In this document: positions 19,895 to 29,674 of the stretch, in pieces | How positions within the stretch are numbered: position 1 is the stretch's first letter | Layout: each line of letters opens with the position of its first letter | NCBI GenBank assembly: GCA_001603075.1 | Contig: LVBB01000016.1 | Location: forward strand, 100,926-164,925 | DNA: 64,000 nt | Direction of reading: 5' to 3' | DNA from: Phycisphaerales bacterium Planc_01 | Lineage (GTDB): Bacteria; Planctomycetota; Phycisphaerae; Sedimentisphaerales; Anaerobacaceae | Program-made: the position numbers and the translations under genes | The notes under the pieces: generated by a model | The model's input: the letters and a program-made list of their open reading frames with translations, nothing else | Databases searched by the model: none | What the model was told of the DNA's origin: nothing

Positions 19895-20620
19895 ATGACG
19901 AAGATCGCAGAGAGAATTGAGCGCGTCAAAGAGTCGATCGCCTCTGCCTGCGCGCGGTCGAACCGTGAGCCGGAGGACGTCAAACTGGTCATCGTAACCA
20001 AGTCAGCCGGGATCGAAGAGATCGAGGAGGTCGTCCGGCTCGGCTTCAACCATCTCGGCGAGAATCGCGTGCTGCAACTGAAGAAGGTGGCGGCACAGGT
20101 GGCCGAGTTCCTTCAGCAGAACGCCGATGGCAATGCCCTTCCCCAAGAGATTCATTGGCACATGATCGGACACCTCCAGCGCAACAAGGTCCGGCAGGTC
20201 CTGCCGACGACGAGCCTGATCCATTCGGTGGACACGCTGCGACTGGCCGAGGAGATCAACGCCGCCGCCGGCAAGTTGAATCTGCGTCCCCGCGTGCTGC
20301 TCCAGGTCAACACGTCCAACGAGCCCCAGAAGTACGGCGTGCCCGTCGGGGCCGCCACCCACCTGGCCGAGCAGATCGTCACACTGCCCAACCTTCGGCT
20401 CATCGGGCTGATGACCATGGCCCCGCTGACGCGCGATCAGGACGTGATCCGCGCCTGCTTCATGCGGGCCCGCGAGCTGTTCTACGAGGTGCAGGGCGAG
20501 AAAATCGTCGGTAGCGAATTCACCGAGTTGAGCATGGGAATGAGTTCCGACTACGAGATCGCCATCGAGGAGGGAGCGACGATCCTGCGAATCGGTTCGG
20601 CGATCTTCGCCGGCTCGTAG
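19895..20620 (+). CDS. YggS-family pyridoxal-5'-phosphate homeostasis protein
   Basis: This 241-aa single-domain PLP-binding protein has the fold-type III TIM barrel. Lys36 in LVIVTKSAG is the Schiff-base lysine. [31 protein letters not shown], the phosphate-binding [29 protein letters not shown]-like end and the overall length fit PLPBP/YggS. The family buffers free PLP and influences amino-acid metabolism, with no catalytic reaction established. The start is ATG at 19895 with a weak ribosome-binding site. Confidence 0.92.
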   Translation: [241 protein letters not shown]

Positions 20621-20777
20621 ATCCGGCATGAGCCCAAAGCCCATCCTGCGGCTCGGGATCCGAAAAAAGCCGGAAATCCCCAAAGTGGCCCCCGCATTGA
20701 GACGACAGTAGGGTAGCGAACACAACCCGCACGGACGGGGTGTTGCGCTTTTCGCTGCAAGACAAAAGGCGACCGCT

Positions 20778-22055
20778 ATGGGGAAAACACGAGTAGGGAG
20801 CAATATCGACGCGCCCAGCCAGTTCACCGATGTCGTTTATCTGTCCGATAAGCAAGAGCTGCCCGCGGAGGTCAGGCGTTTGTTCCGACAGAAGAAGCTT
20901 TCGTTTCGCCTTCTTCCGATGGACGGCTATCGGACCGTTCACCACCGTCCCGATCTCGTCGGCACCGTGGTCATCGACGCCGAGGGGATCGATGCCTCCC
21001 ACGATCAGCGACTGGGGCGAATCCTCGAATCTCTCGAGCGGGACAACCTCGGCATCATTCTGCTGACGCAGCGTATCAGGCGTCCGGTCCGCAGTTTCTC
21101 GTTGATGCCGTCCGACAGCAGCTTCTTCATGACCGACAAGGTCGCAAGCGTTTCGCTCGATGCGCTGTGGGCGCGGATCAGCGTTCACCTGGCAGACCGC
21201 AAGAACCAGGATTCGGGGATCGCCGTCAAGCCGCCGTCGGCCCTCAGCGCCGCCCAGCGATTCGGAACGGGCGAGCCGGCCCAATCGAGCGATGGATCGG
21301 ATCGTCCTTCGGACAACCTGACCGAGCAGTTGCGGCTGGCCGGACTGGTCCAGCGCGACTTCCTGCCGGCGAATCTGCCCAACAGCGACGCCGCCCAGTG
21401 GGCGGTCACGTTCATCCCCGCCGAGTGGGTCTCCGGCGACATCTACGATGTGACGCGCATCGACGAGCAGCACATCGGCTTCTACATCGCCGACGCGGTC
21501 GGCCACTCCATGCCGGCAGCCCTGCTGACGATCTTCATCAAGCAGGCGATGGTGATGCGTGAGACGATCGACAGGAGCTATCGCATCTTCGCGCCGACCG
21601 AGGTCATCACCAATCTCAATCTCAAGATGCTCGGCCAGAAGCTGTCGGGCTATCAGTTCGCCACCTGCTGCTACTGCCTGCTGAACGTCAAGACCCGACA
21701 ACTGACCTTCGCCCGCGCGGGCCACCCCTATCCGATCCTGTTTCGCAAAGGTCACGAGCCGCAGCAGCTGGAGACGCGCGGCGCCCTGCTCGGCGTCTTC
21801 GACAGCGCCGAGTTCACCCAGAGTTCCGTCCAGCTCCAGTCCGGAGACCGGCTGCTGCTCTACTCCGACGGCGCCGAGTCGCTGGTCGGCCAACTCGTCG
21901 ACGACGCCGGATTCCAGTTCACCGAGGAACTGCTCGCCCTGCAGGATGCGCCCATCCACCAGATCGTCGATCATCTGACAGAACTGCAAAGTCAACGCCA
22001 GATCACGCCGGAAGAAGTCGACGACTTCACCCTCGTCGGCCTCGAAATCCCCTGA
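20778..22055 (+). CDS. Receiver-like / SpoIIE-type serine phosphatase (RsbU-like)
   Basis: The 425-aa protein has an N-terminal receiver-like alpha/beta domain (about 15-140) and a C-terminal PP2C-like SpoIIE phosphatase (about 190-425). The N-terminal domain reads VVYLSDKQELPAEVRRLF and TVVIDAEGID, but I see no standard phosphoacceptor pattern, so it may be a degenerate receiver. The phosphatase has the metal-binding motifs VSGDIYDVTRIDEQHIGFYIADAVGHSMPAAL, FARAGHPYPILF, LLLYSDGAES and EVDDFTLVGLEI. Family members dephosphorylate anti-sigma factor antagonists in partner-switching pathways. No partner gene is adjacent. The start is ATG at 20778. Confidence 0.88.
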   Translation: MGKTRVGSNIDAPSQFTDVVYLSDKQELPAEVRRLFRQKKLSFRLLPMDGYRTVHHRPDLVGTVVIDAEGIDASHDQRLGRILESLERDNLGIILLTQRIRRPVRSFSLMPSDSSFFMTDKVASVSLDALWARISVHLADRKNQDSGIAVKPPSALSAAQRFGTGEPAQSSDGSDRPSDNLTEQLRLAGLVQRDFLPANLPNSDAAQWAVTFIPAEWVSGDIYDVTRIDEQHIGFYIADAVGHSMPAALLTIFIKQAMVMRETIDRSYRIFAPTEVITNLNLKMLGQKLSGYQFATCCYCLLNVKTRQLTFARAGHPYPILFRKGHEPQQLETRGALLGVFDSAEFTQSSVQLQSGDRLLLYSDGAESLVGQLVDDAGFQFTEELLALQDAPIHQIVDHLTELQSQRQITPEEVDDFTLVGLEIP

Positions 22056-22352
22056 CTCACAGTCCTCACGCCGTACCGCCGACACACAGCCGCTGGGGAA
22101 ACGCATCCTCTCTGCGCAGCCCACCACGAAAATACGTAGTTCCCACAACACGACCGCGTCGGGCGAAATGGGTATAATGGAGCGATAGCCGACGGCAGGT
22201 GGGCGGTCTGCCTGGGCCTCAAGCTGCCGTGGGCTGTTTTCACGCCGAGCCGCTGTTCACGCCAGGCTCGTTTGTCGGGAGGGCAGAAGATGCACGCCGC
22301 ACGCACGTTCCGGGGGATTCTCGCCGTTCGTCTGTTTCATCGGAGGCATGTC
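22056..22352. other. Leader region of the secretome locus
   Basis: About 300 bp with no gene. A good -10-like TATAAT occurs at 22173-22178 without a convincing -35. GGAGG at 22342-22346 serves the following gene. Confidence 0.4.
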
Positions 22353-24965
22353 ATGGCTACTCCAACCACATTCCGGGTGTATGCCGCAATCGCCCTGTTC
22401 CTCGCCCTCGTCCCAGCCGCCCCGGCGGCTGAGCAGATCGACCAAAGCAACCTGCCAGAATGGGACGGCGGCTGGACGCACGTCAATCCAACTGCCGATG
22501 GCCAGGCCGCCATGTGGCAGACGTTCACCCCGGCCTGCACGAATCTGACGGCGGTGGAGATCGACATTCTCACCGCGAACCCCGGCCGGGGTGACGACGT
22601 GCTGACCGTCGCGATCGCTGCGGCCGGAGTCGTTCTCGCGTCGGCCGAACGTTCCGTCGATGACGGCTTCGACGGCCTCTTGCGCTTTGAGTTCCCCGAG
22701 GCGGTGCCTCTCGTCCCCGAGCAGCTTTATGAACTGAAGGTGCACGACACGGGCAAGGGGCAATTCGGCTGGAAGTACGGCCCGAACACCTACGAACGCG
22801 GCAGCAGATACGTCTTCGCCCAGCAGCGACTCGGTCATGACTGGTTCTTCCGAACCTATGCTTGGGTCGAGTCGGCCGCAACCAAGTACAGCGGCGGGAG
22901 GGGTGTGCCCGACGATCCGTACCAGATCGCCACGGCCGCCGACCTGATCGCCCTCGGCGAGACGCCCGAAGACTACGACAAGCACTTCATCCTCACCGCC
23001 GACATCGACCTGGACCCCAATCTGCCGGGAGGCAAGGTCTTCGATAGGGCCGTCATTGCGGCAGATGTCAATGATGCAACCGAGGGGTTTCAGGGGACTT
23101 CCTTTACCGGGGTCTTTGGCGGCAATGGACATTCGATCTTGGGCCTCACGATCGTAGGAAGTGACTATCTCGGACTCTTCGCCCAATTGGCTTCTGATGG
23201 AATCGTGTACAATCTGGAACTTGACGAGGTAGAGATCAGTGGAACCGGTGAATGCGTCGGCGCTCTGACAGGCCACAACTCGGGCGGCAACATCGTTGCG
23301 AGCAGTAGTAGTGGCTCCGTCAGAGGCCGTCAGAAAGTCGGTGGGCTAATAGGGTGGAATCGTGGCAGTGTGACCAACTGCTACAGCGCGAGTGTGGTGA
23401 GTGGGAATTCGGATATCGGCGGCTTGGCAGGGTCCAACATCGAGGGAGATTTGACCCAGTGCTACAGTGTCGGATTAGTCTGCGGCACTGGGGAGCACGT
23501 TGGCGGACTCGTTGGGACCAACTACGATTATGATGGAGGGGGAACTTTCCTCCCTGTACCACAGGGCTCCGTGACCGGTTCCTTCTGGGACATTCAAACC
23601 TCGGGTCAGGCGACAAGTGACGAGGGGACAGGCAAGACCACGGTCGAGATGCAGACGGCCAGTACGTTCCGCGATGCGGGGTGGGACTTCGTGGGCGAGA
23701 CGGCCGATGGCACCTGCGACTACTGGGAAATCACGGAGGGCAACTATCCTCTGCTGCACTACCGTGGCCAGGCCCATCCTGTGATGACGGAAGGACGGGG
23801 AACGGCCGACCAGCCCTATCTGATTCGAGATAGTCGGGATTTAGGCATTGTGTGGTTCGAACCCTTCGCCCATTACCACTTGGCTCAGGCTATTGATCTA
23901 TCAGGGATTACGTGGTCGATGGCCGTCGTCCCTTGGTTTGGAGGGAGTTTTAACGGTAACGGTTACGTGCTTAGCAACCTCCATATCCAAGGCGGCTATC
24001 ACTGCGGTCTATTCGGCCAAATCGCCCGTACAGCGAGCGTCTCCAATCTGAGGCTTGAAGCAGTGGATATTCATGGGACGGAGTATGTCGGGGGGCTGGC
24101 TGGTTACAACGGGGGTAGTGTCTGTACGAGCTACAGCAATGGGGTGATCAGCGGACCCAGCTACCACGGGGTCCACGGAACCAGCTACTTTATCGGTGGA
24201 CTCGTTGGCTACAGCGACGGCAACATTGCATCAAGCCGTAGCGGCGGCTCGGTCAGCGGTTACGAGGGCATCGGTGGGTTAGTAGGCCACAATGCTGGCA
24301 GCATCACCAAGAGCTACAGCACCAGTTCGGTCAGCGGCCGCACGGATGTAGGCGGGCTGGTGGGATTCATGCCCAACGGTGCTGTTACCGCGTCGTTCTG
24401 GGACATCGAGACCTCAGGCCAGACCACGAGTGCCGGTGGTACAGGCAGGACCACCGCCGAGATGCAGACGGCGAGTACGTTCCTGGATGCCGGCTGGGAC
24501 TTCGTGGGCGAGACGGCCAATGGGACGGAGGACATCTGGTGGATCGATGAAGGGCAGGACTATCCCCGGCTGTGGTGGGAACTGGAGGAGACGGCGCGAT
24601 TGCCTGTCATCGAACTGGATGCGGCGAGCTTCGATGCCGCGATTGCTGAAGGCGTGGTTCTCGTCGACTTCTATGCTACGTGGTGTGGGCCTTGCGCCCA
24701 GCAGGCTCCGATCCTCGAAGAAGTTGCCGACCGCCTCCAGGGCCGGGCGCAGGTGGCCAAACTCGACGTCGACGAGGCACGTGGCATTGCCCAACGATAC
24801 AACGTGACTGCGATCCCGACCCTCATCGTATTCCAGGAGGGAGTTGAGGTAACACGATTCATCGGTGTGACGGATGCGGAAGACCTCATCGCAGCCGTCC
24901 TGGCTGCGGTGGGCTTGCCGGTGCCGGTGATCCAAGAAATCTCGTCATGTGCTGAGTCCCAATGA
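22353..24965 (+). CDS. Secreted GLUG-repeat protein with C-terminal thioredoxin domain
   Basis: The 870-aa protein starts at ATG 22353, 6 bp after GGAGG; the tracked ORF is 27 codons longer. A signal peptide (ALFLALVPAAPAAEQ) is followed by a beta-rich region to about residue 170. A long GLUG-repeat region (about 178-740) comes next, with units such as VGGLIGWNRGSVTNCYSASV and IGGLVGHNAGSITKSYSTSS. The last 110 residues are a complete thioredoxin fold: VVLVDFYATWCGPCAQQAPIL with the redox pair CGPC, and cis-Pro in VTAIPTLIVFQEG. GLUG repeats are seen in adhesin-like surface proteins. A redox-active thioredoxin on the end is unusual and would act outside the cytoplasm. A second GLUG gene begins 46 bp later. 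Confidence 0.88.
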   Translation: MATPTTFRVYAAIALFLALVPAAPAAEQIDQSNLPEWDGGWTHVNPTADGQAAMWQTFTPACTNLTAVEIDILTANPGRGDDVLTVAIAAAGVVLASAERSVDDGFDGLLRFEFPEAVPLVPEQLYELKVHDTGKGQFGWKYGPNTYERGSRYVFAQQRLGHDWFFRTYAWVESAATKYSGGRGVPDDPYQIATAADLIALGETPEDYDKHFILTADIDLDPNLPGGKVFDRAVIAADVNDATEGFQGTSFTGVFGGNGHSILGLTIVGSDYLGLFAQLASDGIVYNLELDEVEISGTGECVGALTGHNSGGNIVASSSSGSVRGRQKVGGLIGWNRGSVTNCYSASVVSGNSDIGGLAGSNIEGDLTQCYSVGLVCGTGEHVGGLVGTNYDYDGGGTFLPVPQGSVTGSFWDIQTSGQATSDEGTGKTTVEMQTASTFRDAGWDFVGETADGTCDYWEITEGNYPLLHYRGQAHPVMTEGRGTADQPYLIRDSRDLGIVWFEPFAHYHLAQAIDLSGITWSMAVVPWFGGSFNGNGYVLSNLHIQGGYHCGLFGQIARTASVSNLRLEAVDIHGTEYVGGLAGYNGGSVCTSYSNGVISGPSYHGVHGTSYFIGGLVGYSDGNIASSRSGGSVSGYEGIGGLVGHNAGSITKSYSTSSVSGRTDVGGLVGFMPNGAVTASFWDIETSGQTTSAGGTGRTTAEMQTASTFLDAGWDFVGETANGTEDIWWIDEGQDYPRLWWELEETARLPVIELDAASFDAAIAEGVVLVDFYATWCGPCAQQAPILEEVADRLQGRAQVAKLDVDEARGIAQRYNVTAIPTLIVFQEGVEVTRFIGVTDAEDLIAAVLAAVGLPVPVIQEISSCAESQ

Positions 24966-25011
24966 CTGGGGTGAGTGCAGCCTGATTCGCCATCTTGGAG
25001 GACTGGAGACT

Positions 25012-27021
25012 ATGAGACCGCTGCTCTTAACGCTGATCGCGTGTACGCTTGTCTTGCCAGTTCAAGCCCAATACTCCGGCGGGACGGGAGAGCCGAACGA
25101 CCCGTACCAGATCGCCACGGCCGCCGACCTGATCGCCCTCGGCGAGACGCCCGCAGACTACGACAAGCACTTCATCCTGACCGCCGACATCGATCTCGAC
25201 CCCAGCCTCCCCGGAGGCAGGGTCCTCGACAGGGCCGTGATTGCGCCGAATACAAACGACGTGGAAGGTGATTTCCAGGGAACTCCATTCACCGGCGTCT
25301 TTGACGGCAATGAACATACTATATCGAACCTGACAATCGCCGGTGGAAGCTATCTGGGCCTGTTCGGCCTGGCAGGTTCGCCAGTGCGAAAAGGCGCCGC
25401 ATTCGTGAAGAACCTCGAACTCATCGATACCCGCATCACAGGCACGGGTAACTATGTCGGGGGGCTTGCGGGCTCCAACGACGGTTCTGTGACAGAGTGT
25501 TGCAGCAGTGGCGTCGTCAGCGGCAACATGTACGTGGGCGGTTTGGTGGGCTACAGTCGATCTTGGATGTATGGACCTGGACGGATCATGGACTGCTACT
25601 CTATGGCCGCTGTATCCGCGACCACTGGCAGTGCCGGCGGCTTAGTCGGATTCAACTCCGGGGCCATCATCCGATGCTATTCCACGGGCCCGGTCTCGGC
25701 GCCCGTCGGGGCCGGTGGATTGGTGGGAGAACCCTGGGAGGATTGGGGCGCGACCGTTACGGACTGTTTCTGGGACACCGAGACTTCAGGGCAGGCCACG
25801 AGCACCGGGGGCATGGGAAAGACAACTCTGGAAATGTACGCCGCGAGCACGTTCGTTGCGTGGGGCGCGTGCGTGTCGGTCTGGACCATAGATGATGGGC
25901 GGGACTATCCGCGCCTGGTGTGGGAGAATGGGCCTGGGCGGATCATCGCCGGGCCAACCTTTGCTGGTGGTTCAGGCACAATCGAGGACCCCTTCCTGAT
26001 TGCCAGCGCAGAGGATCTGGACACCCTCAGCCTGTACTCATGCCATTGGGACAGGCACTTCAAGCTTGTGACGGACATCGACCTGTCAGGCCGGACGTGG
26101 ATGGGTCCTGTCGTACTGCGTTTTTCAGGCATCTTCGACGGGAACGGCCACACGGTCTCGCACTTGGCGATCACAGGTGGAAGCAGCCTGGGATTGTTTG
26201 GCCAACTGTCCGGCGAGGTCAAAGACCTGGGGGTGGTGGATGTCAACATCACCGGTTCAGGTGACTATGTCGCGGGGCTCGTGGGGTGGAACAGCGGTGC
26301 TGTGACCCGGTGCCACAGTACCGGTGCAGTGAGCAGCAATTCCCATGTCGGCGGCCTCGTGGGCGTCAACTTTGGCAGCATTACCACAAGCTATTGCACC
26401 GGGGCAGTGACAGGCGACTCGGGTGTGGGCGGGCTAATAGGCGGCAACTACCGTGGCGATGTTAAGCGGTGCTACAGCACCAGTGCGGTCGTGGGGAGTG
26501 AGAATGTGGGAGGGTTAATTGGAAATCACGCAGGAGGTGCAATTGAGACCTGTTACGCTGCAGGATACGTGACAGGCAGCGGGGCCGTGGGTGGGTTGGT
26601 GGGATTGAATGAAAGCGTACTAATGGACTCTTATTCCTTGAGTATTGTCTCCGGGAACAACCGAGTCGGCGGTTTGGTCGGCAAGAACTCCAACGCGGTG
26701 CGCCGCTGCTACTCGGCAGGTGCGGTCAACGGCGATCAGTATGTCGGCGGCCTGGTCGGGAGCAACATCTTCGCGGCCGGAACTGAAATCGCAGAATCCT
26801 TCTGGGACGTTGTGAGCAGTGAATCAAGCAGGATGTGTGGACTTGGGTCGGGTGACAATTCCCTGGGTAGAGACACGGCCGAGATGCAGACGGCCGCTAC
26901 GTTTCTTGATGCCGGCTGGGACTTCGTGGGCGAGACGGACAATGGGACGGACGACATCTGGTGGATTGACGAAGGCCAGGACTATCCCCGCCTGTGGTGG
27001 GAGCTCTCGATTGATGAGTGA
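25012..27021 (+). CDS. Secreted GLUG-repeat protein
   Basis: The 669-aa protein starts at ATG 25012 (GGAGACT upstream); the signal peptide is MRPLLLTLIACTLVLPVQAQ. GLUG-type repeats fill the chain, with units such as VGGLVGVNFGSITTSYCTGA and VGGLVGKNSNAVRRCYSAGA. It is a paralogue of the upstream gene. The N-terminal module (DPYQIATAADLIALGETP) and the C-terminal module (DAGWDFVGET..DEGQDYPRLWWEL) are nearly identical at the DNA level. It lacks the thioredoxin domain and ends shortly after WWEL. The function is probably adhesion or surface structure. The gene is followed by an ATTGATGATTG repeat. Confidence 0.87.
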   Translation: MRPLLLTLIACTLVLPVQAQYSGGTGEPNDPYQIATAADLIALGETPADYDKHFILTADIDLDPSLPGGRVLDRAVIAPNTNDVEGDFQGTPFTGVFDGNEHTISNLTIAGGSYLGLFGLAGSPVRKGAAFVKNLELIDTRITGTGNYVGGLAGSNDGSVTECCSSGVVSGNMYVGGLVGYSRSWMYGPGRIMDCYSMAAVSATTGSAGGLVGFNSGAIIRCYSTGPVSAPVGAGGLVGEPWEDWGATVTDCFWDTETSGQATSTGGMGKTTLEMYAASTFVAWGACVSVWTIDDGRDYPRLVWENGPGRIIAGPTFAGGSGTIEDPFLIASAEDLDTLSLYSCHWDRHFKLVTDIDLSGRTWMGPVVLRFSGIFDGNGHTVSHLAITGGSSLGLFGQLSGEVKDLGVVDVNITGSGDYVAGLVGWNSGAVTRCHSTGAVSSNSHVGGLVGVNFGSITTSYCTGAVTGDSGVGGLIGGNYRGDVKRCYSTSAVVGSENVGGLIGNHAGGAIETCYAAGYVTGSGAVGGLVGLNESVLMDSYSLSIVSGNNRVGGLVGKNSNAVRRCYSAGAVNGDQYVGGLVGSNIFAAGTEIAESFWDVVSSESSRMCGLGSGDNSLGRDTAEMQTAATFLDAGWDFVGETDNGTDDIWWIDEGQDYPRLWWELSIDE

Positions 27022-27041
27022 TGATTGATTATTGATGATTG
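27010..27041. repeat. ATTGATnnTTGAT-type intergenic repeat, copy 2
   Basis: TTGATGAGTGATGATTGATT and the following ATTGATGATTGG overlap the stop codon of the GLUG gene. It is followed at 27081-27109 by three copies of GAGATACG. Confidence 0.6.
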
Positions 27042-27080
27042 GAGGCAGAAGACGGACCACGGGGCACGGGGCACTCGTTC

Positions 27081-27109
27081 GAGATACGTACGACGAGATA
27101 CGAGATACG
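27081..27109. repeat. Short GAGATACG repeat (three copies)
   Basis: GAGATACG occurs at 27081-27088, 27095-27102 and 27102-27109 in the spacer before the subtilase gene. Only the direct repeat is seen; no function is evident. Confidence 0.5.
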
Positions 27110-27129
27110 CATTGTAAGGAGGACTGACG

Positions 27130-29613
27130 ATGGGGACGAGGCATTGGGTGTGGGTCGTGGCGGCGGTTGTCGTGTTGTCTGTTTGTCCTGGATTCGTACG
27201 GGCGAAGGCGTATCGGCTGACGGTGGCGGGCGAGGGGATGGAGTTTGTGGCGCAGCCGGAGCGGGGGTATGTCGTCAAGGTGCCGGAGCGGTCCGGCGGC
27301 CTCTATTCGCTGGCGCATCTGGCCGCCCTGGACACCGAGAACGCCAGACGGGTTGGCGGGCGGGATCGACGCGGGGTCTGGACGGTGGAGAACGATGGTC
27401 CGGCCGCCCGCAACGAAGAGATGATCCGCGCGCTGCGGGCCGGCGGCCATGCGACGTACGCCGCACCGCTGTTCTCCTGCGGCGGCGAGACCGTGGCGGT
27501 CATTCCGGAGATCGTCATTCGCGTCAGACCCGGGGTCGATGCGCGGCAGGTCCACTTCCTCTGCCAGTCCCTGGCACTGGCGGTCATCAAGCCGATGGAG
27601 TTCACGACACAGGAGTACCTGCTGGAGGTGCTCGGGTCGAACGCTGAGGCGGTCTTCGCCGCGGTCGAGCAACTGAACGAAGTGGACGTGATCGAATGGG
27701 CCTGCCCGAACACGGCCATGCGGCCGAAGCTGGCCGGACGGCCGGCGCCGAATCAGGTTGCCTCGTCGGGTCAATCGCGTTCCATGACGGCCGGCGAAGA
27801 GACGGAAAGGACCGGCGTCTTCCCGAACGACGAGTACTTCCCCATGCAGTGGCACCTGTACAACACCGGCCAGTCCGGCGGTACCCCCGGCGCCGACATC
27901 CGCGTCCCCGAAGCCTGGGAGATCACGACTGGAGACCCCAACATCGTCATTGCGGTGATTGATTGTGGCGTAGATAGCCAGCACCCCGACCTGATCGACA
28001 ACCTTGTGCCCGGGTACGATTTCTATGACTACGACGACATGCCCGATCCTGTTCCGCTGGACCGTCTGGACGCTCATGGGACGGAGTGTGCCGGCGCCGC
28101 AGCAGCAAAGGGCAACAACGGCATTGGGGTGGTAGGAGTTGCCTTCGACTGCAAGATCATGCCCATTCGGGATGGAAGTTCGGCAGACTATATCAGTCAG
28201 CCGCAAAAGGCTACAGCGTTGCGATGGGCTGCCGTGCACGGAGCCGATGTACTGAGCAACAGTTGGGCTTGGACGATGAGTCCCACGCCCATCCTCCACT
28301 CTGCGATCGTGGATATTACACAGCCGGGCGGAATCGGTCGCGCGGGGAAGGGATGTGTGGTGGTGTTCGCAGCAGGCAACGATGAGGGTCCCATGAAATT
28401 TCACCCACAGAAGTACCCGGAAGTGATCGCCGTGGGCGCAACGGACCACAAGGATGTTCTCTGGCCTTACAGCAGCTACGGACCCCACATGGCGCTCACG
28501 GCGCCGAGCGGCTGCGATGGCCAGTGGTGTGGAGGGGTGTTCGCAACGCTGTGGACAACCGATCTTACGGGCCCGCAGGGCAACAACGTGTTCAACGATG
28601 ATCCGGACCTGCTGGATTATGCGCAGTATTGGGGTGGCACCTCGGTCAGTTGTCCCATTGTGGCGGGTGTCGCAGCCTTGATTCTCTCCATCGAACCGAC
28701 GCTGACAAATGAGGAGGTTCGCCACTTCCTGGAGCGATCGGCAAAGGACCTGGGTGAGCCCGGACGGGACACATACTATGCCTGGGGCCGGGTCGATGCG
28801 AGGGCTGCGCTGGATATGGTCCTGGCCTACCGCTGCGATCTGAACAAGGATTGGCAGGTGGATGAGCAGGATCTCGTGATCCTGAGTGCGGCCCTCGACG
28901 CCAATGATCTGTCGGCGGATATCGCCCCGGCGGCCAAACGCGACGGTGTGGTCGATGCCAACGACCTTGCGCTTCTCACACAGTACTTAGGCACAGAGAT
29001 TCCTGAGCTTGGTCTGATCGCACATTGGCGGCTGGACGAGACGGACGGCGTTCTCGCGCACGACAGTACCGGCGGGAATCACCATGCCACAGTAAGAGGT
29101 GATCCACTCTGGCGGCCGGCTGGCGGCGCGATCGGTGGTGCCCTGGAACTGGACGGGACATCCTCTGCCACAGCCGACCTGGGCCTGGACCCGGCCGGTG
29201 GTCCCTTCAGTGTCTTTGCCTGGATCAAGGGTGGTGTACCGGGCCAGACAATCGTTTCGCAGGACAACGGCGGGAACTTGCTCATCACTGGCTCGAATTG
29301 GCTTCTCGCCGATCCGGCCACAGGCGCGCTGATGACTGAGTTGTCGCCGCCTCGCGGCCGCACCACGATCCCGCCGCTGGTTTCAGAAGCTGTCGTCACG
29401 GATGGGAACTGGCATCACATCGGGTTTGTGTGGGACGGCGCGACACGAGCGCTGTACGTGGACGAGACGCTGGTCGCCGAGGATGCGCAAACAGGTCTGG
29501 CGCCATGCTCCGGCGCTCTGCAAATTGGCTGCGACAAGGACATGACGCCCGGCACCTTCTTCACCGGCCTGATCGACGACGTCCACATCTATAACCATGC
29601 GGTCAGGCCGTAG
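27130..29613 (+). CDS. Secreted S8 (subtilisin-like) peptidase with dockerin-like and LamG domains
   Basis: The 827-aa protein has a signal peptide (VVAAVVVLSVCPGFVRA), a propeptide-like region to about 230, and an S8 catalytic domain (about 240-555). The triad is visible: Asp in IAVIDCGVDSQHPDL, His in LDAHGTECAGAAAA and Ser in GGTSVSCPIVAGVAAL. A two-helix dockerin-type calcium segment follows (CDLNKDWQVDEQDLVIL.. DGVVDANDLALL). A C-terminal LamG domain (about 628-825) begins LIAHWRLDETDGVLAHDSTG. It is probably an extracellular or surface protease. Dockerin repeats in Planctomycetota need not imply a cellulosome. AAGGAGG precedes the ATG. Confidence 0.92.
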   Translation: MGTRHWVWVVAAVVVLSVCPGFVRAKAYRLTVAGEGMEFVAQPERGYVVKVPERSGGLYSLAHLAALDTENARRVGGRDRRGVWTVENDGPAARNEEMIRALRAGGHATYAAPLFSCGGETVAVIPEIVIRVRPGVDARQVHFLCQSLALAVIKPMEFTTQEYLLEVLGSNAEAVFAAVEQLNEVDVIEWACPNTAMRPKLAGRPAPNQVASSGQSRSMTAGEETERTGVFPNDEYFPMQWHLYNTGQSGGTPGADIRVPEAWEITTGDPNIVIAVIDCGVDSQHPDLIDNLVPGYDFYDYDDMPDPVPLDRLDAHGTECAGAAAAKGNNGIGVVGVAFDCKIMPIRDGSSADYISQPQKATALRWAAVHGADVLSNSWAWTMSPTPILHSAIVDITQPGGIGRAGKGCVVVFAAGNDEGPMKFHPQKYPEVIAVGATDHKDVLWPYSSYGPHMALTAPSGCDGQWCGGVFATLWTTDLTGPQGNNVFNDDPDLLDYAQYWGGTSVSCPIVAGVAALILSIEPTLTNEEVRHFLERSAKDLGEPGRDTYYAWGRVDARAALDMVLAYRCDLNKDWQVDEQDLVILSAALDANDLSADIAPAAKRDGVVDANDLALLTQYLGTEIPELGLIAHWRLDETDGVLAHDSTGGNHHATVRGDPLWRPAGGAIGGALELDGTSSATADLGLDPAGGPFSVFAWIKGGVPGQTIVSQDNGGNLLITGSNWLLADPATGALMTELSPPRGRTTIPPLVSEAVVTDGNWHHIGFVWDGATRALYVDETLVAEDAQTGLAPCSGALQIGCDKDMTPGTFFTGLIDDVHIYNHAVRP

Positions 29614-29674
29614 GATCTGGCGGATTCTCGAAGGTCAAGACCATCCGGGTCTGTGGTGGGGGCTCGACAATTGA
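29612..29674 (+). pseudogene. Relic of the GLUG-protein C-terminal module
   Basis: In the +1 frame relative to the subtilase stop, the DNA reads RIWRILEGQDHPGLWWGLDN and then a stop. This aligns with IWWIDEGQDYPRLWWELSID, the shared tail of the two GLUG genes upstream, and like them it is followed by an ATTGATGATTG repeat. I infer a duplicated or recombined tail left behind after the subtilase gene. Confidence 0.6.

Noticed and set aside
19339-20049. 236-aa minus-strand ORF upstream of yggS
   Set aside because: It partly overlaps yggS and has an Arg-rich random composition with no domain.
26824-28725. 633-aa minus-strand ORF
   Set aside because: Antisense to the subtilase gene; it contains translated low-complexity repeat (INNQSSLINRE).
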